Notes: a model not told the origin generated them from the letters alone. DNA of 44,745 nt from CAYTEH01 sp964436765 (GCA_964436765.1 CAYTEH010000009.1:1-44745); one strand, 5' to 3'. Positions 14,920 to 23,466 are shown, numbered from the stretch's first letter. Translations and numbers: made by a program.

Positions 14920-14943
14920 AGTATCAAGTGGAAGTAAACGTCT

Positions 14944-15158
14944 GTCATGGTTCGAGACGCTCGCCTGCGGGCGAGCTCCTCACCATGACAAGCGGCCCTG
15001 AATACAAGTCTCGAGGCACTGCGGTGCGCCTCGCCCAGTTCACCAATGCAGAGGCGAGGTGCCCGGCAGTCGCAACCGGGCCTCGAGCCAATGTGTGCAA
15101 TACGCCTGTCATGGTGAGGAGCGGCGTGCCCGCAGGCCGCCGCGTCTCGAACCATGAC
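14944..15158. repeat. REPIN-like 215-bp concentric inverted repeat
   Basis: The left unit (14944-14989) runs from GTCATGGTTCGAGACGC to GCTCCTCACCATGAC. The right unit (15108-15158) is the same in reverse complement, with a slightly different Cys-like GC core. Inner arms CTCGAGGC and GCCTCGAG pair around the same centre (about 15050). Two REP-type palindromes in inverted order form the structure called a REPIN. No RAYT transposase is in the window. The right unit ends exactly at the metallophosphoesterase stop codon. Confidence 0.75.
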
Positions 15159-16136
15159 TCAATCCGGCGTCGTCTCCAAAATCATCACCTCCGGCCACGC
15201 GAACAATCTCGATCGCACTCCCGATTCGCCGATGCCGCGCGTGATGGCGAGCGTCGTGTCTTCATCCACCGTGAAGATTCCCTGATCGAACGCCTGGCCG
15301 AGACGCGTGGGGATGGCGCCAAGCGGGCCGATAAAGGGCAGGCGGATCTGGCCTCCGTGCGTGTGTCCTGCAACGATGAGCTGGGCCCTGCGCGAGCGGC
15401 CGTCCAAAATGACATCGGGACTGTGTGCGGCCAAAATTACGGGAACATCGGGCGCGAGGCCGTTGAGGGCCCGGCCGGCATCGGAGTTGCCGAAGGTCAC
15501 ATCGTCCACGCCCGCCACCGCCACGTCGCCGCGGGACGTCTTGAGCATCCTGAGCTCGTTCTGGAGCAGTGTGATGTTCATGGTCCCGAATACGCGTTCC
15601 AGGTCTGCAACCCGGCTCTGCTGGGGGCGGCCCTGTTGGCTGAGCCCGCGGGAACGGCCTGTATCGTGGTTGCCGAGGATCGCGAACACGCCCAGCGGCG
15701 CGTGCAGATTCTTGAGCGGCGAGAGCGCCTCTGCCGGTGCGTACGAGGTGAAGAAATAATCGCCCGTGAGCAGCACGATATCGGGTCGGGCAGCGTTGCT
15801 TGCGGCCACGGCACGTTCCAGGAAACGGCTGTCCTTGTAGGGGCCCAGGTGCGCGTCAGACATCACCGCGATCGTCAGCGAATCCGACATCGGGAACGGG
15901 ACGGTGTACGTGGTCGTGAAGAGGAGGTGCGGCTCGACGAACGAACCGTAGAGTGTCAGCAGGAAGCCAAGCGCGCCCGCGAGGCCGATAAGCGCCACGA
16001 GGAACCGGTGTACGATATTTCTTCTGGTCGCTTTCTTCAGCCATATCTTCGCCGCCACGGCCATGCCAAGACCGAAGGCCAGCAGCACCAGGATGGCGAG
16101 GTCCCACAGGAAAATGTCTCGGTTGAGGAGGAACAT
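15159..16136 (-). CDS. Membrane-anchored metallophosphoesterase (YkuE/YaeI-like)
   Basis: About 325 residues from ATG 16136 (MFLLNRDIFLWDLAIL). Two N-terminal membrane spans (about residues 10-30 and 45-70) precede a calcineurin-like phosphoesterase domain with all metal motifs: VMSDAHLGPY, LLTGDYFF, AILGNHDTG, LAAHSPD and VAGHTHGGQI. Relatives such as YkuE act on envelope or lipid-linked phosphoesters; the substrate here is not readable. The domain presumably faces one side of the membrane. The stop overlaps nothing but directly abuts a REPIN-like repeat. Confidence 0.85.
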   Translation of the reverse strand: MFLLNRDIFLWDLAILVLLAFGLGMAVAAKIWLKKATRRNIVHRFLVALIGLAGALGFLLTLYGSFVEPHLLFTTTYTVPFPMSDSLTIAVMSDAHLGPYKDSRFLERAVAASNAARPDIVLLTGDYFFTSYAPAEALSPLKNLHAPLGVFAILGNHDTGRSRGLSQQGRPQQSRVADLERVFGTMNITLLQNELRMLKTSRGDVAVAGVDDVTFGNSDAGRALNGLAPDVPVILAAHSPDVILDGRSRRAQLIVAGHTHGGQIRLPFIGPLGAIPTRLGQAFDQGIFTVDEDTTLAITRGIGESGVRSRLFAWPEVMILETTPD

Positions 16137-16165
16137 CGGGGGAAGTGTAAGGCCTTTCGGGAAAA

Positions 16166-16259
16166 TGACCAATGACCGCAATGACACAATGACCAGCGAT
16201 GGAAATTTCCTTCAATATTTCTGACATTGATCTTTCCGCTGGTCACTGCGTCATTGGTC
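16166..16259. repeat. TGACCAA-type inverted repeat after uvrA
   Basis: The left arm consists of repeated words (TGACCAA, TGACCGCAA, TGACACAA, TGACCAG). The right arm, 16237-16259, is the complement of GACCAATGACG plus CAGTGACCAGCG. It lies one base beyond the uvrA stop in the minus direction and recurs at 34942-35041, again directly after a minus-strand gene. It is probably a terminator-associated repeat. Confidence 0.65.
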
Positions 16260-16260
16260 G

Positions 16261-19218
16261 TTAGCGACGCTTCTCCAACATCTTTTTCAGATACTCCCCC
16301 GTGTAGCTTCCCTTCACCTTCGCCACTTCCTCGGGCGTGCCTTTGGCGATGAGCATGCCGCCGCCGCTGCCGCCGTCGGGACCCATGTCGATCACGTGGT
16401 CCACTGACTTGAGCACGTCGAGGTTGTGTTCGATTACGAGGACGGTGTTACCCTTGTCGACGAGGCGCTGGAGCACTTCGAGAAGCTTCTGGATGTCGTC
16501 GAAGTGCAGGCCCGTCGTGGGTTCGTCGAGGATGTAAAAGGTGCGGCCCGTCGCGCGCTTCGTCAGTTCGGTCGCGAGCTTCACACGTTGCGCCTCGCCG
16601 CCCGAGAGGGTGGTGGCGCTCTGGCCGAGGCCGATGTACCCCAAGCCGACGTCCTCGAGCGTCTGCAGCTTGTTCTTGATGGAGGGCACGGCGGAGAAGA
16701 AGTTCAGCGATTCGCTGATCGTCATGGCCAGCGCTTCGGCGATGTTCTTGCCCTTGTAGGTGATTTCGAGCGTCTCCCGGTTGTAGCGCTTGCCGTGGCA
16801 CACCTCGCAGGTGACGAACACGTCCGGGAGGAAGTGCATTTCGATACGCTTGAGGCCGTCTCCTTCGCACTCCTCGCAGCGGCCGCCTTTCACGTTGAAG
16901 CTGAAGCGACCCGGCTTGTATCCGCGAAGTTTCGCCTCCGGCAACGCCGAGTAGATGTCGCGCACGTCGGTGAACACTCCGGTATAGGTGGCGGGGTTAC
17001 TGCGCGGCGTGCGGCCGATGGGGGACTGGTCGATGACGATGGCTTTGTCCAGATGCTCCAAGCCCTCGATGCTTCCCACGTTCTGGGGCTTCGAATGGGC
17101 TTTGTTCAACACGCGCTGGAGTTCGGGCCCGAGGATGCCGTGAATGAGGCTCGATTTGCCGGAGCCCGATACGCCGGAGACACCGATGAACGTCCCCAGC
17201 GGGAACTCGACGTCGACATGCCGGAGGTTATGGTGGTGGGCATCCTTCACTCTGATGAACTGGCCGTTGCCCGGGCGCCGCTTCTTGGGCGTCACGATCT
17301 GTTTTTTGCCGCTCAGATACTGGCCCGTCACCGAATCGCTCTGTGCGATCAGCTCCGCGGGCGATCCCTGCGCGATGACCTGTCCGCCGAACTTGCCCGC
17401 GCCGGGGCCGATTTCCAGGAGGTAATCCGCCGCCTCGATCGTCTCTTCGTCGTGCTCCACGACGATGACGGTGTTCCCGAGGTCACGGAGCTGCGTGAGC
17501 GTCGTGATGAGGCGCGCGTTGTCGCGCTGGTGCAGACCGATGCTCGGTTCATCGAGCACGTAGAGCACTCCCTGCAGCGCCGAGCCGATCTGGGTTGCCA
17601 GACGGATGCGCTGCGCCTCGCCGCCGGAGAGAGTCGCTGCCGAACGGGAGAGCGTCAGGTACTTGAGGCCCACGTTCTCGAGGAAGGTAAGGCGGGCGAC
17701 GATTTCGGTGAGGACCTTTTTGACGATGGTGAATTCATACGTCGTCATCGCGATGTCGCTTTTCGCCGGGCCCGGCACGAGCGATTCGAAAAACGTTTTT
17801 GCTTCATCGATCGCCATGTCCGTTCCCTCCACGATGTTTTTCTTCCCCACCGTCACACCCAGAATTTCCTTCTTCAGCCTCCGTCCGCCGCAGTCGGTGC
17901 ACGGGAGTTCCTGCATGTATTCCTCGATCTGCTGGCGCATGTAGCTGCTGTCGGTTTCGCGGTGGCGGCGTTCCAGGTTGGGGACGACGCCTTCGTAGTC
18001 GGTCTGGTACGTGCCGCCGAACTTCATCGAGTTGATGCTCACGGTCACGGGCGTGTGGTACCCGTACAAAATTATGCGGCGGTGCTCGTCGCTCAGATCT
18101 TTCCAGGCAAGATCCATGCTGAAGCCCACTTTCTTGGAGAGCGCCTCGAGCAGCTGCGACATGAAGCCGGTGCGGCTCGCGGAGGTTGCCCACGGGTGGA
18201 TGGCGCCTTCGGCGAGCGAGAGGCGGGGGTTGGGGATGATCGCGTTCTCGTCGACCTGCAGGATGGAACCGATGCCGTGGCAGTTGTCGCAGGCGCCGTG
18301 CGGCGAGTTGAACGAAAAACTGCGCGGTTCGATGTCGGGAATGTTGGCCTCGGGGTGGTCGGGGCACACGAAGGATTCCGCGAAGCGCGTCTCCTCGCCC
18401 GAGTCTGCGTCGGCTACCATCAGCGACCCTTCGCCCTTACGGAGCGCGAGCTCCACCGAGTCGGCGAGGCGCGTGCGGTTGGGGTTCACGCCGCCCTCTT
18501 TGGGGGCCAGGTCCCGCACGATCATGCGGTCCACCACGATATCGATCGAGTGCGCCTTCTTCGGGTCCAGTTTGACGTCTTCATCCACCGTCACGATCTG
18601 GCCGTCGATGCGCATGCGTACGAAGCCCTCGCGCCGGATCGCCTCGATCACCTTGATGTGCTCGCCCTTGCGTCCCTGCACGATGGGCGCGAGCAGGTAG
18701 ATTTTCTTCCCCTCGGGCATGCCCGCGATGGTCTCCACGATCTGCGTCGGTGTCTGCTTTCCGAGCATCCGTCCGCAGTGGCTGCAATGCACTTTGCCGA
18801 CTTTCGCCCAGAGCAGGCGCATGTAGTCGTAAATTTCCGTCACCGTGCCCACCGTCGAACGGGGGTTCCTTGGCGCAGTTTTTTGATCAATGGAAATGGC
18901 CGGGCTAAGCCCTTCGATGCTGTCTACCTCCGGTTTTTCCATCTGCGCGATGAACTGGCGGGCGTACGCGCTCAGGCTTTCCACGTACCGGCGCTGGCCT
19001 TCGGCGAAGATGGTATCGAACGCGAGCGAGGACTTTCCCGAGCCCGAGAGGCCCGTGATCACCGTCAGTTTGTTCCGCGGGATCGTCACATCGATGTTCT
19101 TGAGGTTGTGCATCCGCGCACCCCGTACAATGATCGCATCATGCGCATCCGGTCGGCCTCTGTTTGAGGGGGGGGCCGAGGGCGGGGGAGTCGTCTTCTT
19201 CGGGGGTGTCTTTGTCAT
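16261..19218 (-). CDS. uvrA: Excinuclease ABC subunit A
   Basis: Damage-recognition ATPase of nucleotide excision repair, cytoplasmic, working with UvrB and UvrC (not in the window). About 985 residues from ATG 19218, full length, with an N-terminal low-complexity Pro/Lys/Thr tail. Two ABC modules are complete: Walker A GLSGSGKSSLAFDT and GVSGSGKSSLIHG, and two LSGGEAQRIRLA / LSGGEAQRVKLA signatures each followed by YVLDEPS or YILDEPT. The Zn module near the first half reads CPDHP and then CDNCHG; the second reads CEECEG and CEVCHG. It is divergent from ribE with about 130 nt between. Confidence 0.97.
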   Translation of the reverse strand: MTKTPPKKTTPPPSAPPSNRGRPDAHDAIIVRGARMHNLKNIDVTIPRNKLTVITGLSGSGKSSLAFDTIFAEGQRRYVESLSAYARQFIAQMEKPEVDSIEGLSPAISIDQKTAPRNPRSTVGTVTEIYDYMRLLWAKVGKVHCSHCGRMLGKQTPTQIVETIAGMPEGKKIYLLAPIVQGRKGEHIKVIEAIRREGFVRMRIDGQIVTVDEDVKLDPKKAHSIDIVVDRMIVRDLAPKEGGVNPNRTRLADSVELALRKGEGSLMVADADSGEETRFAESFVCPDHPEANIPDIEPRSFSFNSPHGACDNCHGIGSILQVDENAIIPNPRLSLAEGAIHPWATSASRTGFMSQLLEALSKKVGFSMDLAWKDLSDEHRRIILYGYHTPVTVSINSMKFGGTYQTDYEGVVPNLERRHRETDSSYMRQQIEEYMQELPCTDCGGRRLKKEILGVTVGKKNIVEGTDMAIDEAKTFFESLVPGPAKSDIAMTTYEFTIVKKVLTEIVARLTFLENVGLKYLTLSRSAATLSGGEAQRIRLATQIGSALQGVLYVLDEPSIGLHQRDNARLITTLTQLRDLGNTVIVVEHDEETIEAADYLLEIGPGAGKFGGQVIAQGSPAELIAQSDSVTGQYLSGKKQIVTPKKRRPGNGQFIRVKDAHHHNLRHVDVEFPLGTFIGVSGVSGSGKSSLIHGILGPELQRVLNKAHSKPQNVGSIEGLEHLDKAIVIDQSPIGRTPRSNPATYTGVFTDVRDIYSALPEAKLRGYKPGRFSFNVKGGRCEECEGDGLKRIEMHFLPDVFVTCEVCHGKRYNRETLEITYKGKNIAEALAMTISESLNFFSAVPSIKNKLQTLEDVGLGYIGLGQSATTLSGGEAQRVKLATELTKRATGRTFYILDEPTTGLHFDDIQKLLEVLQRLVDKGNTVLVIEHNLDVLKSVDHVIDMGPDGGSGGGMLIAKGTPEEVAKVKGSYTGEYLKKMLEKRR

Positions 19219-19352
19219 GGGGACGATTGATGGGGATAAGGATGCAACAAGGAAAACGCCCTCGCGCGCGGCGACGGCTGGGAAGCCTGAGCTTATCATG
19301 AATTTTTGGTTGTGTCTAGGGTTAGAGGGGGAAAAAGAGTACTCTTTGGACG

Positions 19353-19973
19353 ATGTTTACCGGGATTATCGAAGCCACCGGCACGGTTCTTCAAAAGACA
19401 GCCGATTCGCTTACAATCGAGCGCCCTGCGTCCTTCGATGATTTGAAAAAAGGCTGCAGCGTCGCCGTCTCGGGCGCCTGTCTGACGGTGGTCGCGTTCG
19501 ACAAGAAATCAATGACGTTCAATGTGATCCCAGAAACGTGGAAGAAGACGAAGCTCGGGTCACTCAAGAAAGGCGACCAGGTCAATCTCGAGCGGGCGAT
19601 GAAGGTCGGCGATCGATTTGATGGGCACATTGTGCAGGGGCATATAGAGGGAGTCGGGGAAGTGAAACGTGTAAAGAGAAAAGAGAAAAGTTACGAAATT
19701 ACCTTTCACGCCTCGTTGCTTGATCAGTACATCATCTCCAAAGGTTCCATCACCCTCGATGGCGTCGCGCTGACAGTCGCATCCATCGAGAAGAATCAGA
19801 TCACGGTCGCGCTGATCCCCGAAACATTGCAGGTGACGACGCTCGGGTCATTGAAGAAAGGGGATCAGGTGAACATCGAGACGGACATCGTGGGCAAATA
19901 CATCCATGCTTTCCTCGCCAGGACGCGCAAATCCACCGGAAAGAAGCATAAGAGGGCATTGCATATTTTGTAG
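19353..19973 (+). CDS. ribE: Riboflavin synthase, alpha subunit
   Basis: Converts two 6,7-dimethyl-8-ribityllumazine molecules to riboflavin. 206 residues with the expected tandem lumazine-binding barrels: MFTGIIEATGTV, VSGACLTVV and FDGHIVQGHIEGVGEV at the domain boundary, then SITLDGVALTVASI. The MFTGII start fixes the N-terminus. A basic tail (RTRKSTGKKHKRALHIL) is longer than usual. TACTCT ends 7 nt before the ATG, so the message is probably leaderless. ribH and ribBA follow on the same strand but are separated by nhaA and an SLH gene, so they are not one simple operon. Confidence 0.95.
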   Translation: MFTGIIEATGTVLQKTADSLTIERPASFDDLKKGCSVAVSGACLTVVAFDKKSMTFNVIPETWKKTKLGSLKKGDQVNLERAMKVGDRFDGHIVQGHIEGVGEVKRVKRKEKSYEITFHASLLDQYIISKGSITLDGVALTVASIEKNQITVALIPETLQVTTLGSLKKGDQVNIETDIVGKYIHAFLARTRKSTGKKHKRALHIL

Positions 19974-20058
19974 AACTATGGCAAAACACGCGACCTTCTC
20001 AGGTCACTGAACGTGAGAGGGAAAATCGGTTTTTGGAAGCATTGGTACGTCTTTAAAG

Positions 20059-20107
20059 GAGGAACCGCGTTGCTGGCATGCCATGCGTGCCCGGACCGCG
20101 GTTCCTC
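20059..20107 (+). promoter_or_regulatory. Leader hairpin upstream of nhaA
   Basis: An 11-bp perfect stem (GAGGAACCGCG with CGCGGTTCCTC) encloses a 27-nt loop containing GGCATGCC. The 5' arm overlaps an AAAGGAGG ribosome-binding site, so folding would hide it. A T-rich stretch (CTCTTTTTTTG) lies about 25 nt after the stem, not directly after it. It suits a regulatory leader; the class is not identified. Confidence 0.55.
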
Positions 20108-20117
20108 TAAAAATTAA
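20070..20117 (+). CDS. Possible 15-codon leader peptide
   Basis: TTG at 20070 lies 7 nt after AAAGGAGG (20055-20062) and opens a 15-codon frame (MLACHACPDRGSSKN) ending in TAA at 20115-20117, wholly within or just past the leader hairpin. Ideal spacing to a rare strong ribosome-binding site is the only evidence. Confidence 0.3.
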   Translation: MLACHACPDRGSSKN

Positions 20118-20149
20118 CCCTGTTTCTCTTTTTTTGAAGGAGGTGGCCA

Positions 20150-21436
20150 ATGAGCCACGACAATCATGAGCACGGAGGCCTTGGTGGCCTCATCGTGCGG
20201 TTGGATAATCGCATGCCGTTCATTTTGATCGGCGTGCTGATCGGCTGCCTGGGGTTCACCCAGGGCGAGCACTTCCACATCGAGTGGGTCCACCTCGCGC
20301 ACCATCCTACGGTGCACGTGGTGGTCAACGATTACCTGATGTGGCTCTTCTTCCTGTATCTGGGAGTCGAGCTGACAGTGGGTGCAGTCGTCAACGCAGG
20401 CAAGTTTGCCGGCCTGGCGACCCTCGGCGGTATGGTCGTGCCCCCTGCACTCACCTACCTGCTCACCAACAACATGTATCTTGCCATTGGGGCTGCGGCC
20501 ACTGATGTGGCTTTCAGCCTCGGAGCCAGCAAGCTGTACACTCGCGGTGAGAGAACGATTCTCTCGCTGCTTGTCACTGCGCTCCTCATCCTCGCCGTCG
20601 GCGATGATCTGGGTGGCATCATCATCATGGGGGCAATGTACGCGGAGAACGTGAAAGGCGAATGGCTAGCTGTTGAGGCGATCCTTCTGGTTTTTACGTA
20701 TTTCTGCGGAGAACGCGGCGTCGTGGACTTCAAGGTCCAGGAAAAAGAAAAGCCCGAGACCTTACGCCACCTGCAGTGGGTGGTGGAGATAAAGGCGCCG
20801 TCGTTCTGGTTGATCCTTGCACTCCTCAACACCTTCGTGCTCGCCCTGGCGGGTGTGCACTGGGTGCTCGGTGGGTGTCTGGCGCTCATCATGGCGCCCC
20901 CATCGGTCAACACCGCGTTTGCGCGCGTGCTCAAGCCCCTCATTCCACTGGTATTGCTGGTCTTCGGCGCCGTCAATGGCGCCATCGATCTGCTCGCGCC
21001 GGGGTCCTGGGGACCGCTGACGTGGGGATGTTTCGTCGGCGGGATGTTGGGGAAGCAGATCGGCGTCTTCAGTGGAGGAATGTTGGGGCGCTGGTGGAGT
21101 CGACAGTCCGACAATCCCGACGCGTATGCACGCATGCCGCTTGGGCAAGTGTACGGGCTTGCCGTCTTCGCCTCCGTCAATGGAACTGTTGCCATCTTCT
21201 TCGTTGCGACGGCCCTGAGTAAGGGCTACGTGACCCCGGAGCAGGCGGCTCAGGCGACGCTTGGATATTTCATGACGGTGCCGGCAGTCTATCTGCTGGC
21301 GCTTCTCTTGAAGCCCTTGGGCATTATCAAGGATGATCTCGCCTTCCAGCCCGAGCTCGAGGATGTGCAGGAATCTCTCCAGCATGATGTAAATGGAGGC
21401 ACGGGAATCAAGGACGTACCTGTGCAGAATTATTAA
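20150..21436 (+). CDS. nhaA: NhaA-family Na+/H+ antiporter
   Basis: Inner-membrane antiporter that exports Na+ in exchange for protons. 428 residues, about twelve helices. The family core is visible: AATDVAFSLGASKL (TDxAF) and ILAVGDDLGGIIIMGAM, whose paired Asp residues correspond to the ion-binding D163-D164 of E. coli NhaA. The start is certain: AAGGAGGTGG ends 4-6 nt before ATG 20150, the only strong Shine-Dalgarno seen in the window. With its long structured leader this suggests a different origin or regulation from the flanking genes. The N-terminal HDNHEHGG is His-rich. It sits between ribE and ribH and ends at a clear terminator. Confidence 0.9.
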   Translation: MSHDNHEHGGLGGLIVRLDNRMPFILIGVLIGCLGFTQGEHFHIEWVHLAHHPTVHVVVNDYLMWLFFLYLGVELTVGAVVNAGKFAGLATLGGMVVPPALTYLLTNNMYLAIGAAATDVAFSLGASKLYTRGERTILSLLVTALLILAVGDDLGGIIIMGAMYAENVKGEWLAVEAILLVFTYFCGERGVVDFKVQEKEKPETLRHLQWVVEIKAPSFWLILALLNTFVLALAGVHWVLGGCLALIMAPPSVNTAFARVLKPLIPLVLLVFGAVNGAIDLLAPGSWGPLTWGCFVGGMLGKQIGVFSGGMLGRWWSRQSDNPDAYARMPLGQVYGLAVFASVNGTVAIFFVATALSKGYVTPEQAAQATLGYFMTVPAVYLLALLLKPLGIIKDDLAFQPELEDVQESLQHDVNGGTGIKDVPVQNY

Positions 21437-21443
21437 CCGATAC

Positions 21444-21468
21444 GGGCTCTTCCATCATGGAAGAGCCC
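21444..21468 (+). terminator. Terminator hairpin after nhaA
   Basis: GGGCTCTTCC, loop ATCAT, GGAAGAGCCC: a perfect 10-bp stem 7 nt past the stop, followed by a short ATTT. The T-tract is weak. Confidence 0.65.
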
Positions 21469-21470
21469 AT

Positions 21471-21499
21471 TTCGACGTGTCCGGGAATCTTGCTACAAT
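21471..21499 (+). promoter_or_regulatory. ribH promoter
   Basis: TTCGAC (21471-21476), 17-nt spacer, TACAAT (21494-21499). Only 8 nt separate the -10 from ATG 21508, so the RNA should start at or next to the start codon. Confidence 0.6.
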
Positions 21500-21507
21500 G
21501 CCGGGCC

Positions 21508-21978
21508 ATGCGTACGGATGTATCTCGTCGGCTCAAGACCATTGATCCCCGTTGGCGTATCGCCATCGTCGCGTCCTCCTTCTATAAGGAGGAGATGGAT
21601 ACGCTCACGGCCGGGGCGGTTGCGGCGCTGACTGATGCGGGGATCAAGCCGGGCAATATCACGGTCTACCCGGCAGCCGGATCGTTCGAGGTGCCGCTCA
21701 TCGGCGCTGCGCTTGCCAAATCGAAGAAAGTGGACGCGCTCATCGGGCTTGGCATCATCGTCGAGGGCGAGACGCACCATGCCAGGCTTCTCGCCGACAC
21801 TGCGGCAAAGGGCATCATGGACGTGCAGCTCGCGTATGGTCTTCCGTTCGCTTTCGAGATCCTCTACGTCGATTCATTAACACTTGCGCAGTCGAGACTC
21901 GATAAAGGAGAGGAGGCCGCGTATGCCGTGCTACATTCACTGGCCGAACTCAAGCAGATCCGGAAGCGTGGGGGTTGA
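21508..21978 (+). CDS. ribH: 6,7-dimethyl-8-ribityllumazine synthase
   Basis: Penultimate enzyme of riboflavin synthesis, condensing 3,4-dihydroxy-2-butanone 4-phosphate with the ribitylaminouracil. 156 residues, normal length, start ATG 21508. Key segments: IVASSFYKEEMDTLTAGAV, YPAAGSFEVPLIGAAL, ALIGLGIIVEGETHHARL (with the catalytic His) and LPFAFEILYVDSLTLAQSRL. Some positions differ from the common form (AAGSFEVP for PGAFE(I/V)P, VEGETHH for IRGxTxH), so it is a diverged but plausible active enzyme. Product goes to RibE at 19353. Confidence 0.92.
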   Translation: MRTDVSRRLKTIDPRWRIAIVASSFYKEEMDTLTAGAVAALTDAGIKPGNITVYPAAGSFEVPLIGAALAKSKKVDALIGLGIIVEGETHHARLLADTAAKGIMDVQLAYGLPFAFEILYVDSLTLAQSRLDKGEEAAYAVLHSLAELKQIRKRGG

Positions 21979-22027
21979 ACAACCAAATTGTTCACATTAG
22001 CATGCATGCGTTGCCCCACTTTTCTCT

Positions 22028-23455
22028 ATGCGTCTTTCGCGTTTGTCGGCGATCGTCATGATCGCGCTCATCGCGCCGCTCTTTGCAGCGGCCGCGTCTT
22101 TCCCCGACGTCACGTCGTCGTACCCGCACCGGGACGCGGTGCTGAAGCTGGCCGACATGGGCGTGATCGGCGGGCACCCGGACGGCACCTTTAAGCCGTA
22201 CGATCCGGTGGACCGTGCGTCGATGCTCAAGATGCTCTACAAGGCCGCGGGCAAGACGGCCGATTCCTCCAAGACCAGATGTTTCCCCGATGTTGCTCCC
22301 GGCAGCTGGTACGAGACGATCGTGTGTGACGCCGTCGCGAAGGGGTACGTGCAGGGCTACGACAACCCTTCGGCAGGCTCAGGGCAGGCTGGAAAATCGT
22401 TCAAGCCCGGGCGCGCCGTGTCGCGTGCGGAGGCACTCAAGCTGTCGATGGTCGTGCTAGGCACCCTCTCCGATGGATCGGGCCCCTCGGCTCTTCCTTA
22501 TACCGATGTGGCCCGCGAGGATTGGTACACGCCCTATGTGCGAACAGCGGTGTCGCTGAAAATACTGCCGATGTCGGGCATGGACGGTCCGTTGTTCAAG
22601 CCGAATCAGCCCCTCGAGCGCGGGCAGGCAGCCCAGTACATCTGGAATGCGCTCCATCCCGACACATCCACGGTCGTCTCGTCGCCGGCTTCATCGGCGC
22701 GCGCGTCGTCGGCCTCTTCCGCATCAAGGCCCGCGGTCACGGGACGCGATAAAGAGCTTGCCGAGCAGCGCGCGAGTGAGGAGAAGAGCCTTGCGCAGGA
22801 CATGGCCAACATGTATCGCCAGGCATTCCCCTTCGTTGCAAACAAAACGTTCAGCGGCAAGCACCCGATTTCTTTCCGCTTCGCGCTGTCCTCGGCGACA
22901 ACGGTGGATATTGCCGCGGTGCTCGAGGCGAAGGGCGCCGTGAGCTGCCGTCTGTATCGCATGCTGAACGACGTGATCTCGATCGAATACTATCTCGGGT
23001 ACCAGGAGAACGAATCGTGCTTCCTGCGCGCGGCGATCCAGCCGGGGGAGTATCAGCTTGATGTGCAGGGCACGGTGGCCGACGCAAAGTTCAGCGTGAC
23101 CGCCGCGTCTGTCAAAGGCGACGGGAATGACGGCTTCTCCGAGGCGAAGAGCATCGACATGGGCAAACTGCGTCTCGATGCGCTCGACGGAAACGACCTC
23201 AGCGACTGGTTCTCGTTCAAGATCACAGGCAGCACATCGCAGACGGGGGAGCCCGGCCAGAATCGCACCGTGACTCTCACGTCGGGCGACAAGCTGGGCT
23301 GCATCATTTACCCGCTCGAGGACGTCGATCTGTTCGGGTTCGATACGCCGCTCTGCAATGAGTCCTTCCTGTACCCCGTCGGTACCTATCTCGTGAACGT
23401 CCGCCACGCGCCTCCGCGTGCCGAGCGGCAGACGTACAGCATCGTGGTGAAGTGA
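22028..23455 (+). CDS. Secreted protein with three SLH domains
   Basis: 475 residues from ATG 22028; signal peptide MRLSRLSAIVMIALIAPLFAAAA. Three SLH repeats: FPDVTSSYPHRDAVLKLADM with GTFKPYDPVDRASMLKML, FPDVAPGSWYETIVCDAV with KSFKPGRAVSRAEALKLSM, and YTDVAREDWYTPYVRTAV with PLFKPNQPLERGQAAQYIW. A Ser/Ala linker and a charged helix lead to a beta-rich C-terminal region of about 220 residues (KTFSGKHPISFRFALSSATT and onward, ending TYLVNVRHAPP), probably a surface-exposed jelly-roll-like module of unknown ligand. The peptide NPSAGSGQAG inside SLH 2 is encoded by an inserted repeat. Role: wall-attached surface protein. Confidence 0.85.
   Translation: MRLSRLSAIVMIALIAPLFAAAASFPDVTSSYPHRDAVLKLADMGVIGGHPDGTFKPYDPVDRASMLKMLYKAAGKTADSSKTRCFPDVAPGSWYETIVCDAVAKGYVQGYDNPSAGSGQAGKSFKPGRAVSRAEALKLSMVVLGTLSDGSGPSALPYTDVAREDWYTPYVRTAVSLKILPMSGMDGPLFKPNQPLERGQAAQYIWNALHPDTSTVVSSPASSARASSASSASRPAVTGRDKELAEQRASEEKSLAQDMANMYRQAFPFVANKTFSGKHPISFRFALSSATTVDIAAVLEAKGAVSCRLYRMLNDVISIEYYLGYQENESCFLRAAIQPGEYQLDVQGTVADAKFSVTAASVKGDGNDGFSEAKSIDMGKLRLDALDGNDLSDWFSFKITGSTSQTGEPGQNRTVTLTSGDKLGCIIYPLEDVDLFGFDTPLCNESFLYPVGTYLVNVRHAPPRAERQTYSIVVK
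22366..22390 (+). repeat. CTTCGGCAGGCTCAGGGC repeat inserted in the SLH gene
   Basis: The 25-bp stretch starts CCCTTCGGCAGGC and ends CAGGGCAGGCT. I recognise the word (CTTCGRCARGCTCAGGGC) as an element scattered through genomes of many phyla, often read in frame as PSAGSGQAG or RQAQGRL. Here it lengthens the loop between the two halves of SLH repeat 2 without a frameshift. Confidence 0.7.
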
Positions 23456-23466
23456 CCATGCTTTCC

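Noticed and set aside
14237..15158. CRISPR array
   Set aside because: Repeats here are inverted and of unequal spacing; there are no regularly spaced direct repeats with unique spacers, and no cas genes in the window.
16426..19167. 913-codon open frame opposite uvrA
   Set aside because: Antisense shadow of a fully supported uvrA; no recognisable domain.
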